64,000 nucleotides of DNA from Ligustrum vulgare (GCA_963555705.1 OY743174.1:25981608-26045607); one strand, 5' to 3'. Shown: positions 21,816-37,636, numbered from the stretch's first letter. Made by a program: numbers and translations. The notes: generated by a model from the sequence alone, not told the origin.

Positions 21816-24800
21816 CTGCAAGTTTTCCATATAAGGTCCATAACTCCTTCAGCTCAGTATATTTTCGACATATATACAGTTGAGATAGATGAAGTGTAAA
21901 CCAACACTAGCTTTGTCCTATATATTTTCAGTGTTATATATATAATACACTGCAAATTAATTATTTTCCTTTTTCTGTACTGTGGTCCATTGTTCTCATC
22001 ATCGTCGAAATCCAGAAAATTTCTGCCAAAACCACAATGTTTCATCACTGAAGACTAGGGAAAAAGTCTAAAGGTAATTTTTACAAATGAATATGCTCCC
22101 AAAACATCAATCAAATTCTTGTATTGGAACATAAATTAATGCGTGTCTCTCTCTACAAAAACGTACGAAAAACTGAAGGATTTGGTTCAATGAGTTCAAA
22201 TAAAGATGGAGGAATTATATTGAGGAGTTGTTTGGTAGCCACAATGTGAACACTGAGAACTGAAGAATTGGGAGAGAACTTTCATTTATGATGCCTATAA
22301 CGAAAATCAATGTCTTGTCCTATGGGATTGGGGAAGGGGAGTGATGTCCAATGTTGATCCCATGGAAAAATTGGCATTTTTATGCATTAAAGAAGCAGAA
22401 CTCTTTGCAGCAGTTTAAGTTTAAAAACCAAACACCTCCGGTACTAATTGACAGAGAATGGTAAAGAGAGAGAGAGAGAGGTAGTAGAAGAGATGAGAAA
22501 ATAATTTCAGCAGTGTCATAGTGAGATACTAAAGATTACAAATCAATATCTTAAATATTCAACAAGATGAGTCCCATTTATATGCGAAAAAACACTAAGA
22601 GAAATGCAAACTTAAGAAAACAACAAAGCAAAATTTCATCATTTGAGTATAAAAGAATTATTACAGGAAAATCAATTAATACTTTTTAAATCAACGCCTA
22701 ATATATGTGTTTTTGGACTGTAATCTCCCACTTTGGAAAGGAAATCTCCTTTACTAGGAATATAATAAGTTACTGTCTTAAAACAGCAGAAACCCCATGA
22801 AGCATTCTAGGCCATTAAAAACCAACCGAGTATGTAGAGCTTTGTCAAAATATAGCCTCAAAAGAGCCAGATTTCGTCAAGAGTGTACTCAGTAAGTCAA
22901 GCCATAAGCTTTCACATAGATGATGCAAAGTGCAAGATTTGAGGCTTCTAATGAATGTCTCGCAAGAGGCATTCCTCTTGGCTTAAGCCTCTGGATCTCC
23001 CAAGAATTGTTGAATAGGTGATATTTGGTTTTAGTAGAACATGATTTTAGGCGATATGATAGGCATGTAAATATGATAATTGATAATGACTAAGAATTAG
23101 GAGGGAGTTGGTGTACAGCCTGTAGCTTCTTTGTTTTTTGTACTATTTGTATTTTCTATTTAACAAATTCTCTGTAAATTATTTTGTGTATGGCAATATA
23201 CATATTCTTTTCATTTGGAGTCGCCTACTCGGTACCAGATCATTTACAGATTCTTCTGAAAAGGGGGAAAAAGGCCTTTCTTCCTTCCGAACACCCTTAA
23301 CCAGTTACCTGATGGGAGAAAAGAAGGAAACAGAACCTGAAGATCCATCTTACTCGACCTGGGATGCAGATAATTCAATGGTTATGACCTGGCTGGTTTA
23401 TTCTACGGAGGAGGACATCAGTTCTAATTATATGTTACTAAACCGCGAAAGAACTCTGGGATAATGTCAACAAGATGTATTCGGACCTGGGAAATCAGTC
23501 TCAAGTCTATGAACTAACGCTGAAACACAAAGAGCTCCATCAAGGAGCTGATAATATTACGAAATATTTCAACTCTCTAAAACGTTTTTGGCAGGACATT
23601 GATTTGTTCAGTGATTATGAGTGGAAATCGCCTGAAGATTGCAAACATTACGAAAAGATGGTGGAAGACAGTCGCATCTTCAAGTTTCTCTCATTGGACT
23701 CAATGTCAAGTTTCATGAAGTGAGGCAGGATAATTGGACGAAAGCCCCTGCCTTCAATCAGTAAAGTCTTCTCTGAGGTTTGAAGAGAGGAAAGTTGAAG
23801 GCTGGTCATGCTTGGAAAAAGATTATCAAATGGTGTTGTTGAGACCTCTGCCCTAGTCTCATCTGAAACAAATATTGGCTGGAAACATGATGAAAAGCCT
23901 CACGTTTGGTGTGACCACTGAAACAAGCTTCGCCATACCCGTGAGACATGCTGGAAAATTCATGGTAAACCAGCGAATTGGAAGAGTAAGCACAAAGGCA
24001 GATTCAACCGAGTCCCATCAGCTCATGAAGCAGAGGCACTTCCCTTCAGCAAAGAACAGATGGATCATCTTCTAAAATTGCTGAAATCTAATTCCTCATC
24101 TGGTACTCCTAGTCCTAATGCTTCTCTTGCTCAAACAGGTTTTAACCCAAAAGCCTTATCTTGTCGTTCAAATTCCCTTATTACCCCATGGATTCAAATT
24201 CCCTTGTTACCCCCATGGATCATTGATTCGGGGTTTTTTGATCATATGGCAAGTTTTTCGCATTTATTTCAAACTTATTCACCCCATTCTGACTCTGAAA
24301 AAATCAGAATAGTTGATGGTTCTTATTCTCCCATAGTAGGCAAAGGTTTGATCAAACTTACAAGAATTATTGATCTTAATTGTGTCCTACATGTCCCTAG
24401 ACTTGCTTGTAACCTTATATCAGTTAGTAAACTATCCAAAGATTCTAATTGTCATGCTACCTTTTTCGAATCCCATTGTGAATTTCAGGACTAGAGCACG
24501 GGGAAGACGTTTGGCAGATCTAACAGGATAGATGGTCCCTACTATTTTGAAGATGATATTTCCAGTAATAAAAAGGCTCAAGGCCCGAGTAGTATTAGTT
24601 ATATTCCTGTTAGAAAACAAATAATGTTATCGCATTTTAGACTAGAGCATTCTAGTTTTCCTCATCTCAAAAAATTATTTCCTACTTTGTTTAAAGGATT
24701 GGATTGTTCCTCTTTTTATTGTGAGAATTGTTTTTTGTCAAAGAGTCATCGTACTTCACATTCTTCCAAACCTTACCAAGCATCCAAACTATTTTATTTA

Positions 24801-27800
24801 ATCCATAGTGATGTATGGGGCTCTTTCGAGACGAAAAGTGGTTTGTGACTTTTATTGATGTTCATACTCGTTTGTGTTGGGTGGGTGTATTTCATGAATG
24901 GAAAATCTGAAGTTGAAGAATTGTTTAAGGATTTTTATATGATGATTGAAAATCAATTTCAAACAAAAATTGGCATTCTTCATATTGGTAATGGCACCGA
25001 ATACTTTAATGAAGCTTTAGGATTTTTTTAACAAAAAAATGAATTTTTCACCATTCCACTTGTGTTAACACGCCCCCAACAAAATGGAATTTTTGAAAGA
25101 AAGAATAAACATTCACTTTAAGTTCTCGTGCCATCATGTTTTCAATGAATATTCCAAGTATATGTGGGGTAAAGCCATTTTAGAAGCATCATATTTGATT
25201 AACAAGATGCCTACTCCTATTCTTAACTACATTACACCTCTCGAAAGCCGGAAAATATTTTTTCTAGAAACTCGAATTTATTCCATCCTAACTTTGAAAG
25301 TATTTGGGAGCACTTCCCTTGTCCATTTACCTAGAAAGCTCCGATATAAGTTGGATCCTCAGGCTGAAAAATGTATTTTTGTTGGTTATGCCCCAAATAA
25401 AAAGGGATACAAATGCTTCAATCCAAAAAAAAGTTTTTAATCAGTATGGATATCTTGTTCCTAGAAAATCATCTTTATTTTCAGAAAACCTTTCTTCGGG
25501 CCCGGGGGGGGGGGGGGGGTGGGGGGGGTGATTTTTTGGGAGATTTCTACTAGTAATTCCCTACTAAAATTATTGTCTCACACTCTATTACTCCGAACAC
25601 TGATATTTTTGTATAGGGCAATGATGTTCTAGAATCAGGAAACTTGGAGCGTCCTAGTACTAATCTGCCATCACTTACTATATCTCCAACAAGGGGAGAA
25701 ACCCTACCATCAAATCCAAAAGAACCTAATCCTGAGCTTCTAATTTATATCAGGAAAAAAGACGTATCAAAAGAGTAGAAAGCCAACTAACATATGACTA
25801 GAGAGCCTACTAACATGTGCACGGCCAATTAGAGGTCCCGAGCAATGACTCACTGAACACTCAAGGTACACTTAAATCCTAACTTGCCTACGGTTATTCT
25901 TAATATTTCTAATCGTACAGTGTCACCTATCCAAGTCCCTGTAGACCTTGATATTCCTGTAGCTATTAGAAAAGGAACCCGAACTTGTACCCAACATCCT
26001 ATTGCCAAATACTTTCCTATAAACATAGGACCTTTACTTGAAATATTTCTCACTTGTTTGTTCCAAGAAACATTCAGGAAGCACTAGATGATTCGAACTA
26101 GAAATCAGCCATGTTAGAAGAGATGAATGATCTTAAAAGATGTGGAACATGGGAGATAGTTGACTTGCCTAGAGGAAAGAAAAATGTTGGGTGTAAATGG
26201 GTTTTCACTATTAAGTGCAAAGCTAGTGGTAGAGTGGAAAGGTACGAAACAAGACTTGCAGCAAAAGGTTTTACACAAACGTACGGCATTTGTTTGTTAT
26301 CAAGAGACGTTTGCCCCTGTAGCAAAAATATATTCTAACAGTCTTATTATCATTGGCAGTTAATTCTAACTAGCCATTACACTAGTTAGAAATAAAAATG
26401 CCTTTTAAATGGAGACTTGGAACTTGGAAGAAGAGATGTTTATGAACTTGCCACCTGGGTTCGAGGGAAAACACAATCAAAGCAAAGTTTGTAAACTAGA
26501 AAAAATCTCTTTATGGTTTGAAAAAATCTCCAAGAACATGATTTGAACGCTTTGGAAAGCCTGTGAAAAGTCATGGGTATCATCAGAGTCGGGAAGAGAA
26601 TTTTTGTTTTAATTGTGCAAGTGGATTATATAATTTTGACAGGTGATGACATTGAAGAATTGACCAGATTGAAGAAGAAACTTGCTGAAGATTTTGAGTC
26701 CAAGATCTAGGAGCATTAAAATACTTTCTTGTAATTGAATTTGCCAAGGGAAGGAATTTTCATGAATCAACGAAAATATGTGCTTGATTTGCTTAATGCG
26801 ACATGACTACTTGGGTTTCAAGCTGCTGAAACTCCAGTTGAATTCAAACTAAAGTTAGAAGCTGCAAAACTTGAGAATGTGGTTGATCAAGAGAGAGATC
26901 AGAGATTGGTGGGGAGAATAATTTACTTTTCTCACACACTCCCAGATATAACATTTCAGTCAGTATGGTAAGTCAATTCATGCACTCTCTTGGACACGAA
27001 CTCTTTGAAGCAGTGTACAGGATTCTGAAATACTTAGAAGGGCTCACCCAGTAGAGGACTTGTGTTCAAGAAACAAGGTCATTTGCAAGTAGAGGTGTAC
27101 ATAGATGCTGATTGGGCAGGAAGTATAGTTGATAGAAGATCTACCTCTGGATATTGCACTTTCATTTGAGTAAACTTAGAGCTTGTTTGTTTTTGATAAA
27201 AATCAGATTTTTGTCAAAGTTAACAATTAATCACAAGCATATATTTCATAAGTCTCACAACTTTTTATCCACACATCTCATCAACTTTTATCAAAATTCG
27301 CTAAAAATCTGATCTTAATCTCTACTAAACAGGGGCTTAGTCATTTGGAGAAGCAAGAATCAAAAAGTAGCAGTGAATTGTTCAGAAGCTGAGTTCAGAG
27401 CATTCTCCCCTGGGATTTGTGAAGCTATGTGGTTAAAAGACTTCTTGAAGATTTGAAGGTTACTGTATCTCCTCCCATGAGAGTCTATTGTGACAACAAG
27501 ACTGCCATTTCAATTGCTCATCATCCAGTCCTCCACGACATAACCAAACACATGGAAGGTGACAAATTCTTTATCGAGGAGAAGCTTGACCGTGGTATGC
27601 TTTGCATTTCCTATGTCTTTACTACTGAACAAGTTGAAGACATCCTTACAAAAGAACTACACACAGATACCAAAATCCTTTGCTTGTTCTGGAGTAACAT
27701 CATTTGAGGCACATTGCTGGTTGGGACATCCTTCTCTTTCATTGCTAAAGAAACTTTGTCCACAGTTTAGTAAAGTGTCTTCATTAGATTGTGAGTCGTG

Positions 27801-30800
27801 TCAGTTTTCTAAACATCATCGTCTTAGCTCTAGTCCTAGAGTCAATAAAAGGGCTAGTTTTCCTTTTGAATTAGTTGATTCAAATATTTATGGTCCTTGT
27901 CCAGTTACATCTAAAACTGGGTTTAAGTACTTTGTTACTTTTTTTGATGATTTTTCTCGTATGACTTGGTTATATTTAATGAAAAATAGTTCTGAGTTGT
28001 TTTCTCATTTTTGTGCATTTTGTGCTGAAATTAAAACTCAATTTAATGTTTCTATCCATATATTGCGAAGTGATAATACCAAAGAATATCTGTCAGCATC
28101 TTTCCAAACGTACATGATTCAGAATGACATTCTTCATCAAACTTTCTATGTTGATACCCCATCTCAAAATGGAGTAGCGGAAAGAAAGAATAGACATCTT
28201 CTTGAAACAGCAAGAGCCCTGTTATTTGAAATGAATGTCTCCAAAACCTTCTGGGCTGATGCAATCTCCACAACATGCTTTCTGATTAATCGCAAGCCTT
28301 CATCTGTTCTTCATGGCAAGCTCCCTTTCAGTATTATTTTTCCAACTAAGTCCTTGTTTCCTATCGAACCTAGAATATTGGTAGCACTTGTTTTGTTTGG
28401 GATGTTCGTCCACATGTCACCAAATTAGATCCCAAATCCTTGAAATGTATTTTCCTTGGTTACTCTCGTCTTCAAAAAGGATATCGATGCTATTGTCCTA
28501 CTCTTAATAAGTATCTTGTATCAACTGATGTCACTTTTCTTGAAGACACACCATATTTCCCATCATCCACTCCAGCACATCAGGAGAAAGATGATGATTT
28601 ATTGGTCTATACTATCACATCCTCAGAACCTGAGTCTATACTGACACTTACTAGGCCTCCCATTCTCCAGGTATAATCCAGACGACAAAATCCTCCTCAT
28701 ACATGTCCTACACCGGCTCCTTCGTCATCAGATCCAGTTTCAAGCGATGATCTTCCTATTGCTCTACGCAAAGGTACACGCAAATGTACTTATCCTGTCT
28801 CTTCTTTTGTTTCTTATCATCACTTGTCATCTTCTACTTGTAATTTTATTGCATCTCTCGACTCCATCTCTATTCTTGTAATTTTATTACATCTCTCGAC
28901 TCCATCTCTATTCCCAAAACTATTCATGAAGCCCTTTCTCATCCTAGTTAGCGTCGGGCAATGATAGAGGAAATGAATGCTTTGGATGACAATGGTACTT
29001 GGAAATTGGTCAATTTACCATCAGGGAAAAAGGCTATTGGTTGCAAGTGGGTGTTTGCCATTAAGGTAAATCCTGATGGGTCAGTGGCTCGATTGAAAGC
29101 CCGTCTTGTTGCTAAACGTTATGCTCAAACCTATGGAGTTGATTATTTTGATACTTTTTCTCCTGTTGCTAAGTTGACATACGTCAGATTATTTATCTCT
29201 ATGGCGACTACTCGTAATTGGCCTCTACATCAGTTAGATATCAAAAATGCATTTCTTCATGGTGATATCTAGGAGGAGGTTTATATGCAACAACCTCCTG
29301 GTTTTGTTGCTCAGGGGGAGTGTGGGAAAGTTTGTCATCTTCGCAAATCTTTGTACGGTTTAAAACAGAGCCCTCGCACTTGGTTCGGAAACTTTAGTCA
29401 CGCAGTGGAAAAGTTTGGAATGATGAAAAGCAAGTCGGATAACTCTATTTTCTACAAACAATCTGAAGCTGGCATCATTCTTCTAGTTGTGTATGTGGAT
29501 GACATTGTAATTACAGGGAGTGATACTATAGGAATCTCATCTCTTAAGTCCTTTCTTCACACTCAATTTCATACAAAGGATTTAGGGATGCTAAAGTATT
29601 TCTTAGGGGTTGAAGTAACAAGGAGTAAAAGAGGTATCTTTCTATCTAAGAGGAAATACGTGCTTGACCTATTGACTGAGATAGGAAAATTGGGGGCAAA
29701 GTCATGCAGTGTCCCGATGACTCCCAATTTGCAAATTACAAAAGATGGTGAACTATTTGGAGATCCTGAGAAATACAGAAGATTGGTTGGAAAGTTGAAT
29801 TATCTTACAGTAACTCGTCCAGACATTGCATATTCCGTTAGTGTTATGAGTCAGTATATGTCTTCTCCAACGGTTAACCATTGGACAGCTTTAGAACAGA
29901 TTTTGTGTTAATTAAAAGGAGCACCTAGACGTGGCATCTTGTATGAAAATCATGGACACAATCATATTGATTGTTTTCGGATGCAGATTGGGCCGGGTCC
30001 AAGGTAGATAGAAGATCCACTTCTGGTTACTGTGTCTTTGTTGGCGGAAATTTGGTCTCGTGGAAGAGTAAGAAGCAAAATATTGTGTCACGATTAAGTG
30101 CAAAATCAGAATATAGAGCTATGGCACAGTCTGTGTGTAAAATGGTATGGATATATCAGCTCTTAAATGAAGTAGGTCTTAAGACCTCAGTACCAGCAAA
30201 ATTGTGGTGTAATAACCAAGCTGCCCTCCACATTGCATTGAATCCTGTGTTCCATGAAAGAACTAAGCACATTGAAATTGACTGTTATTTCGTTCGTGAG
30301 AAAATACAGCAAGGTTTGATTTCCACGGGATATGTGAAGACTGAAGAACAATTGGGGGATATTTTTACGAAAGCCCTAAACGGGGCTCGGGTTGATTATC
30401 TTTGTAACAAGCTGGGCATGACCAATATCTATGCCCCAGCTTGAGGGGGAGTGTTATAAATTGTAAATATAGTATCTAGCCTAATTATAGGGATTCTATT
30501 TATTTACTTTCCTAGTATAGGGTTTTTATTGTTGTATAAATATGTAATACATTATTCAAGAATATTATGAGAAACTTTCCTAATTACAATGACTAAGAAT
30601 TGGGAGGGAGTTAGTGTACTGCCTGTAGCTTCCTTTGTTTTTTGGACTCTTTGTATTTTCTATTTAACCAAGCCTCAGCAAATTATTCTGTGTATGGCAC
30701 TATACCTATTCTTTTCATTTGGAATCGCCTACTAGAACACTGATCATAAGGTACAGATTTAGAAGGTGAAGGGATATATGGATTAAAGTGGACAGGTTGC

Positions 30801-33800
30801 AAATGCTCAAATAGTCTGATAGCCAAGCCACTAGAACCAAGAAAATAAAGAGAAAATTGTGAAAATTATTGTGAGAGGTCTTTGGCTTTAGAATGGATTA
30901 CAACATAAATAATAAAAACTCATTCAGGAACTAGCCATACATCTCCAAATCTCAGTAACTTGACATAAAATGGCCTCAAGAGAACAAAAATATCTTAAAG
31001 GCAAAAGGGTTCTCCATACCTTAGGTCCCAACAAGATGCAAAGCCATCAGTCGATCCAGCAAATAGTAAATGAGAGCTTGGGTTCAAACACAAAGTCCTT
31101 AAACCTGTGGTAAGTTGTCATAAGGAATAAATGTCAATGATTTTGATCAACAGATGTGCAGTCATCAGATGACCATTCCATTGGGACATGCGTCATCTTG
31201 TGTCAATTAAAAAAACCGTGATTATTGATGAACTACTTCAAGAAACCCATAAACTTCACACAAGACCACATATTTACATCCACAGCAATTTTCCTTGTGC
31301 ATGTCTATTCATCCCACCCAAAAGGGGCAAACAGAAAACTGAAAATAAGTTTGTTTTATAGAAGAAATAAACATACTCAATTAGTCCATAAATGAAGCCA
31401 TAATTGTATACTATAAGTAGGCTTTGTATAATGAAACTGTGAAGTACATAACAGAAGTTCAACTTAAAGAAGTACATAATAGAAGTTCAACTTAAAGAAG
31501 TACACAGTTTTATAGCATTTTGGTCCCATGAGAAAACTGGAGAAAGAGATTGCAAGGGTTGAGGTACTTGCCCAACTTATAACCGTGTAATGACAAAAGC
31601 AGCACAATTCTGGTACCTGCATCCTATCATAGTTTCAAAACATTCAACCCACGTGAACTTTCTGAGATGCGACCCTATTCAAAAAGACCTAAGAATGGTA
31701 CTATCATTAACTTGGTTTAGATGGGCGGAAATATTTTAATTTGTAAGTAGGAGAATCACATAAAAGAAACTGGAACATAGGACGTATTCTGTTGCCAAGC
31801 GCTATTAGTTCTTAAGCGCGGGTGCTCAGCGTCTCATGACAATAGTTTGACTTTTTTAAATAACAAAACAAAAAATATCAAAGAAGGCCCATAAGGTCCT
31901 TCAACTGCCAGATATTTTAGCTCCAGATAGAAGAATGAAAGATTGCTTATATAGTTATCACCTGACAAATTCCATGGAATAGCTTTGTGAATGGAACTTA
32001 TACTCTTAAATCAAGTGGTGACTTTATGAAAAAGGTGAAATTAGAAGGAAAACACAGGTGGGTTCTCCCACTAGAGGTAAAATCGAAGGATTGTAGATGG
32101 ATGACAATGACGGGCAGACTAAGTACCCAATCTAGTAAGCAAACGGTCTTGGGGAAGTCTGATAGGTAGTTATTAACCTCCTTCTCTACTCCTGGAAATC
32201 CTACACTTTCTTCGAGTTGCAAACTAACACTCTACAGGCATATGTACAAGATCAAAACCGAATGAAAATTCCAATAAAATCCAATAAAAGTATATATAAC
32301 AAAACCTGCAGAACTAGCAGTACTTAATGTCGCTACTCGCTGATCTGACGAAAGATCTGACATAGTAAGGCTGCCGAGAGAGGAACCACTAACAATCAAT
32401 TGATCATCACTGAAAGATAAACACGTTACAGACCCAGAATGCATCCTGCAAAAGAATACAACAGAAAAGATTGATATGCACTTATTGCCAAACCACCATG
32501 TGTCATAGTGAGAAATTCACAAAAAGCTTCTTATAGTTAAATCAAATACTAAGAAGGTTGGAAGTGAAGCCATATACATACTTGATTATTTGTGAACATT
32601 TTCTGCTGTACATGTCAAACACACGAACTTTCCCATCCTCACACCCAATTACTGCCTGTGGATCTACGTAACTGCAAAAAAGAATGAAAGTTAACTTTTT
32701 TTGTTTTTATTTTTTTTGTAAATATAAAAGAGTGTTCCACATCAAATGTGAATTATCTCCGTATAAATGAAGTACATTAAAAGAAAGAAAAAAATTTACA
32801 CAATGTGCCCTTTCTATATGTATAGTAAGAAAAGTACCATCTAATGAATGACATCAAACAGAGCAGAGAATGAAAAAAAACCTGGAGATAAACTTATTGC
32901 ATTTTACTACGATATATACATGGACATGTCTTCCCTTAAAATTTCTGCATATGATGCATTATTGTTGTGAGGAGAAAAATGCATTTTCATTTAGATTGGC
33001 AAAATAGTTGATCCAAACTTTAGTGGCATTCTTATAAGGTGATAATGGCTATTTACCAAAATCATCATTTGCCCCTAAAACATATGGCCACAACTGCACC
33101 TGACAAGAGTATGTCACTTCAACATTCTATCAGTAACAAGCATTTGGATATTAAACTTCAGGGAGACAGATAAAATAAAAATAGAGAGGAAATATTCCTC
33201 CTGTTTGTGTATTATTAAAGAGGTTGTCAACTTTGTCATTTAAGTGGTTGTAAAATTTATTCATGTATTATTGAAGTAGTTGTTAACATTATGCCCCTGT
33301 TTGATGTTTTTTGTTTAAAAAGAGTTTATTTGAAATGAATAGTAACTTTTAGGAGAATGTGTGGTTAAAAAGTACGGAATTTTTTTTTGAGTTTATGTCT
33401 AATATTATTTTATTGATAAATAGGTTGTGGAAAAGAAGAGAGAAAAATGTGTTAAATTTTTAAAGGGGGCCAAACAGGGGCTATGTCTATTTCAAAATAT
33501 GACCCTATTTTACCTCCTCTGTGGTTGTGCAGCCTTTGTGGTTGTAATCTAGCTAAAACCAATGTTGCAAGGGTACCGAGATTGGATTTTATTGAAATAT
33601 AAGGATGAAAGTATAATTGTATTTCTTGATATGAAAGTGTTACAAAGCAAGATATAAATAGAAAATCTAAAACACATAATTGCCTACTAGTCCCTACACT
33701 ATTCTAAACAACTATCTTGGTCCATACAATATTAATTCAACATTTCAATAAGATATTCGTTTGAGAAAAATATACTTAACAGTAAACCTTTTTACTTGGG

Positions 33801-36800
33801 AGCCTATGAAATAAAAGTGAATGATCTTTGTACCAATTGACTCAATCAAATCCATTATCCTAATTAGGCAGTCCGAGGGGCATCCTTTTAAAATGTGCAT
33901 TATGCCTTCCGTTAAACTAATCCATTTCAATTTTAACTATGGAAGGATATTTGATTAGATATGCACTGAAATTGTTTATTCTGAAGTGATAATCGTCGCC
34001 TTTGTAGATAACAAACACTGAAGGTGCCAAATTTTGCAGCTCATTAACAGTCTAGACAAAAAAAAAAAAAAAAAAATCCATAGCAACTTAAAAGGTAGCT
34101 CAGAAATCATAACTAGATCAGGAAAAAAAGTTGTAATGAGAAAATCCTTTTATGAATAGCAATGATAAAAGGGTATCATGAAAATTCTCGAATACACTTG
34201 GAAGGCCTCCTTGTCACAAAACCTCCGCAGTTTAAGTATTACTGGATAACAGACCCTTCTTATCACAAGCATCAAACTAATCTCAGTGAAGCTCAACCAG
34301 TTAAAAGCCAAACCTGAAGAACTGAGCTCCAGGATGGGCCACTTCACTAGATGGATCTAATATGCATGTCACACTAATAAACTGAGGGAACCACGTTATC
34401 GAACTCCCAACTAGCAACCTCGAGAAACATCCAGATCTTGATCCACCTCGAAAAACAAATCTAAGAAACTCCTAATAAGACTTGAACCCGCCACCCTTCC
34501 AAGCTTCTAAAGAGCCACATCCAATAACAATGATTCCTTGGTCTAACACCAGAAATAATCAACATAAATTCAAAAGCAATAGCAATACATACATTCGCTA
34601 GGAAGTAAATGCCTCATATCTATTTACTCAATGCATCAAAAAATGATATACAACACATTATTGACCACAGAGTCTAAAACTAATTGGGCCGTATGCCTAG
34701 AACTTTCAACTAAGGAAGACTAAGGGCCTATATGGCAGGGCTTCTTCTTGTCTGCTTTTTGTAAAAGCTCTTCTTACCAGACAGCACTTTAAGAAAATTA
34801 TCTTAACAGGCCAAAATAAGCTTTTTAGTCTCTAAAGCAACTTTTGACTTCCTACCAAATTGAGCCTAAATTGATTGATGCTACTTACTACATATAATGC
34901 AATAAAAGAATGAAGACATGTGATCTAGTATTATTTTATTTTTTTTCCAGGATTCGCTTCCAGATTATTGATTGAACTTCCCATATTGCTAACAAAGAAA
35001 AAGTTCAAACTCTTAACAAATTAATTTAAACGCAATTGCTGATGAAGATTTAAGAAAAAGATGTGATCAATGTAATATATATCACGCACCGCATACACAA
35101 TCCCTTGGTAAACAAGCCATCACGTGACGAAAATATATCTCTTATTCCAATGCGCTTCCATATGCATATGCGAGTCCCAACCAGACCAACCACCTATAAG
35201 ACAATATTCGAAGGAAACCGAAATTAAAGGCTGTCAGTCTTTAGACTGGAGTCAGAGTTCATGAAATCATAATAATTATGAGGCATGCCATCATTCCCAG
35301 GTTTGGCAGAATTGATGCAAGACAGTCAAAAACAGCCTAGGTTCTCCGTCCCAACCCCATCGATGTATATGCAAGCACATAAAACACTTCACATTTGACA
35401 ACTCACGTGAATGTAATAACAGAAACACAGTAATTGGGTAAATTTTACAGTAAACATGATTCAGTGACTCACTCTCATAATATTAGCCAATCATTAGATA
35501 CCCCATGTCTATCTTCACCATCAAAGGAACCTTAGCTCAAATTTATCTTAATAGGAACTACTTATAGCTCAATTCATCTCAATAGGAACTACTTGCGTTC
35601 ACAATTCATTTCCAGAATATAAAAGGCACCAAAAGTGATGTTGAGCATAGCAATAACAGATCAACTTGTCATGAGGTGGAAACAAAATACAAAAACAAGG
35701 GCGACACATTAGGCTTTACTATTATCAATACATCAATGATCAACCACCACATATGAAATAAAAACCAAAACGGAAAACCAAAAGAACACATGATTTAGTA
35801 CTTGGAATAGAGCCGTATAAACACAACATAACAGGCTGGACACAGCTCTATGTATTATCTTTTTCTTTCAGATCCTTTTAGCAGGGATAACAAGCAGTGT
35901 AAAGCAATTACTCCAAATCAATAATATTATATTAGCTACAACATTACACTAATCTTTCCATTTCATTCACATGAATAAATTTGTCAAACAGATAACAGGA
36001 AGCAAGGAAGTTCCTGCATAAAAAACTAAGAAACTGTATTCCCTGTCCTGTCACAATAGATTGCGAATAAGAGGCTCGATAATTAAAAGAACAAGCTCGA
36101 TCCACTTGAAGGAGATGCGTTGTCCTATGCAAGATTAGTTGAATTATTCCTGCATAAAAAACTAAGAAACTGTATTCCCTGTCCTGTCACAATAGATTGC
36201 AAATAAGAGGCTCGATAATTAAAAGAACAAGCTCGATCCACTTGAAGGAGATGCGTTGTCCTATGCAAGATTAGTTGAATTATTTCTGATAAACTCAACC
36301 ACAAAGCATTGAGATCAAATCAATATGAGCCATTTTTATCTAAAAAGACATACACCTTTTTCCACTTAGTAGACTTTGTGGATATTTAAGAAAAAATAGT
36401 TTTTAGACACATGGAGAAATTCCTTACAGGACTGTGATACACATTTTATATATAGAAGGCCTAAAGCTCTCAAGGAAAGGTAGATTTATAAGAGATATGG
36501 AGATATTCCTTGCTGGACTTTGATACACATTTTATATCTAAAAAGCCAAAAATCACTCAAGGGAAGGTAGACCGAGAAATCCTTAAAGATATCACCGAAA
36601 GCCTACAATTTAGCTGCAGAGGGCATTGAGGTATCATTTCAAATTTTTAGAACATTGGGCTAGTAAATAACCTAAGAAACATGGATACTTACACATGATG
36701 CTAACACAAGCACGCAACGCCGAGTTATGGTTTTGCAAAAAATAAGTATAACATGGACTCATGGATTATAATAAAAGTTATCTTTCACTTTAAATGCTTT

Positions 36801-37593
36801 ATTAATTAATAAATTGAGGGTTGATTATGAATTTTGTGGGTGAAATATTTTCAATTTAAAGAACATTGGTTTCCGATTGTGAAAACAATACTCATTTTTA
36901 GTTATGCTTTTCTGTAACATGCAGTGAAGTTATATTCTGCTGATGAAGGCAGCACCTTTTAGGGGTTTTCTATAGTGGTAAATGATACCATATGTTTGCT
37001 ATAAGTACAAACCATATGATTCTTATTGGGTACAGATAAGAATCCTTCAAACCCAATTGCTGCGCCTCTACATATTTCTTTCCTAACACTTCAGAGTCAT
37101 CTTCTTTCCTATTCAAAATTCAAACCCTAACTCCATTCTAATGATTTACCATTTAACCAAAATCCCATCAGTGTATGTCCAACGCTGGTCTGAGCATGAT
37201 ACAAATACTGTACTTGGGGGACAGTGATAACCATAAGCATTTAGTTGCACAGGTATAGTCATGTACAGAACTTAAGCAAGAATTAAATCTTCTTTACTAG
37301 TTACCTTCCCTTCGTCAAAATCAAAATCAATTAACGGGGCTTTGTCCGGAAGAAAGTATTCGTCCAAACATTTTCCGCTTTCGGCAGACCAGAGACGCAT
37401 CACCTAGCACCAAAATTAGAAGCCAGGAGCATTAGCTGAATCAGATGTCTAACGTTCCCAGCACAGTTGAATGCAAATTGGGGGAGGGGGAGCGTGTATA
37501 CACAAAAATCGACAATTATTTTCTTCGAATGTCATTTTCATTGACTTCACTTCTGCATAACATTACTGAGAAAAGATTTCAAATAAATAAATA

Positions 37594-37636
<43 letters not shown>

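Larger units (their letters stand above)
23008..30733 (+). mobile_element. Composite Ty1-copia insertion in intron 8
   Basis: Two copia elements are joined. Element A has a 5' LTR remnant at 23008-23229 and gag-to-RNase H remnants to about 27670. It runs directly into element B, which begins mid-polyprotein at the GAG-pre-integrase region. B ends with a polypurine tract and a 137-bp LTR (30452-30588). After that, the 3' part of A's LTR resumes (30589-30733, matching 23086-23229). The arrangement fits insertion of B into A's 3' LTR followed by a deletion removing A's end and B's 5' half. Flanks AGAAT/AGAAC are a possible imperfect target duplication. The unit is antisense to the host gene. Confidence 0.75.
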
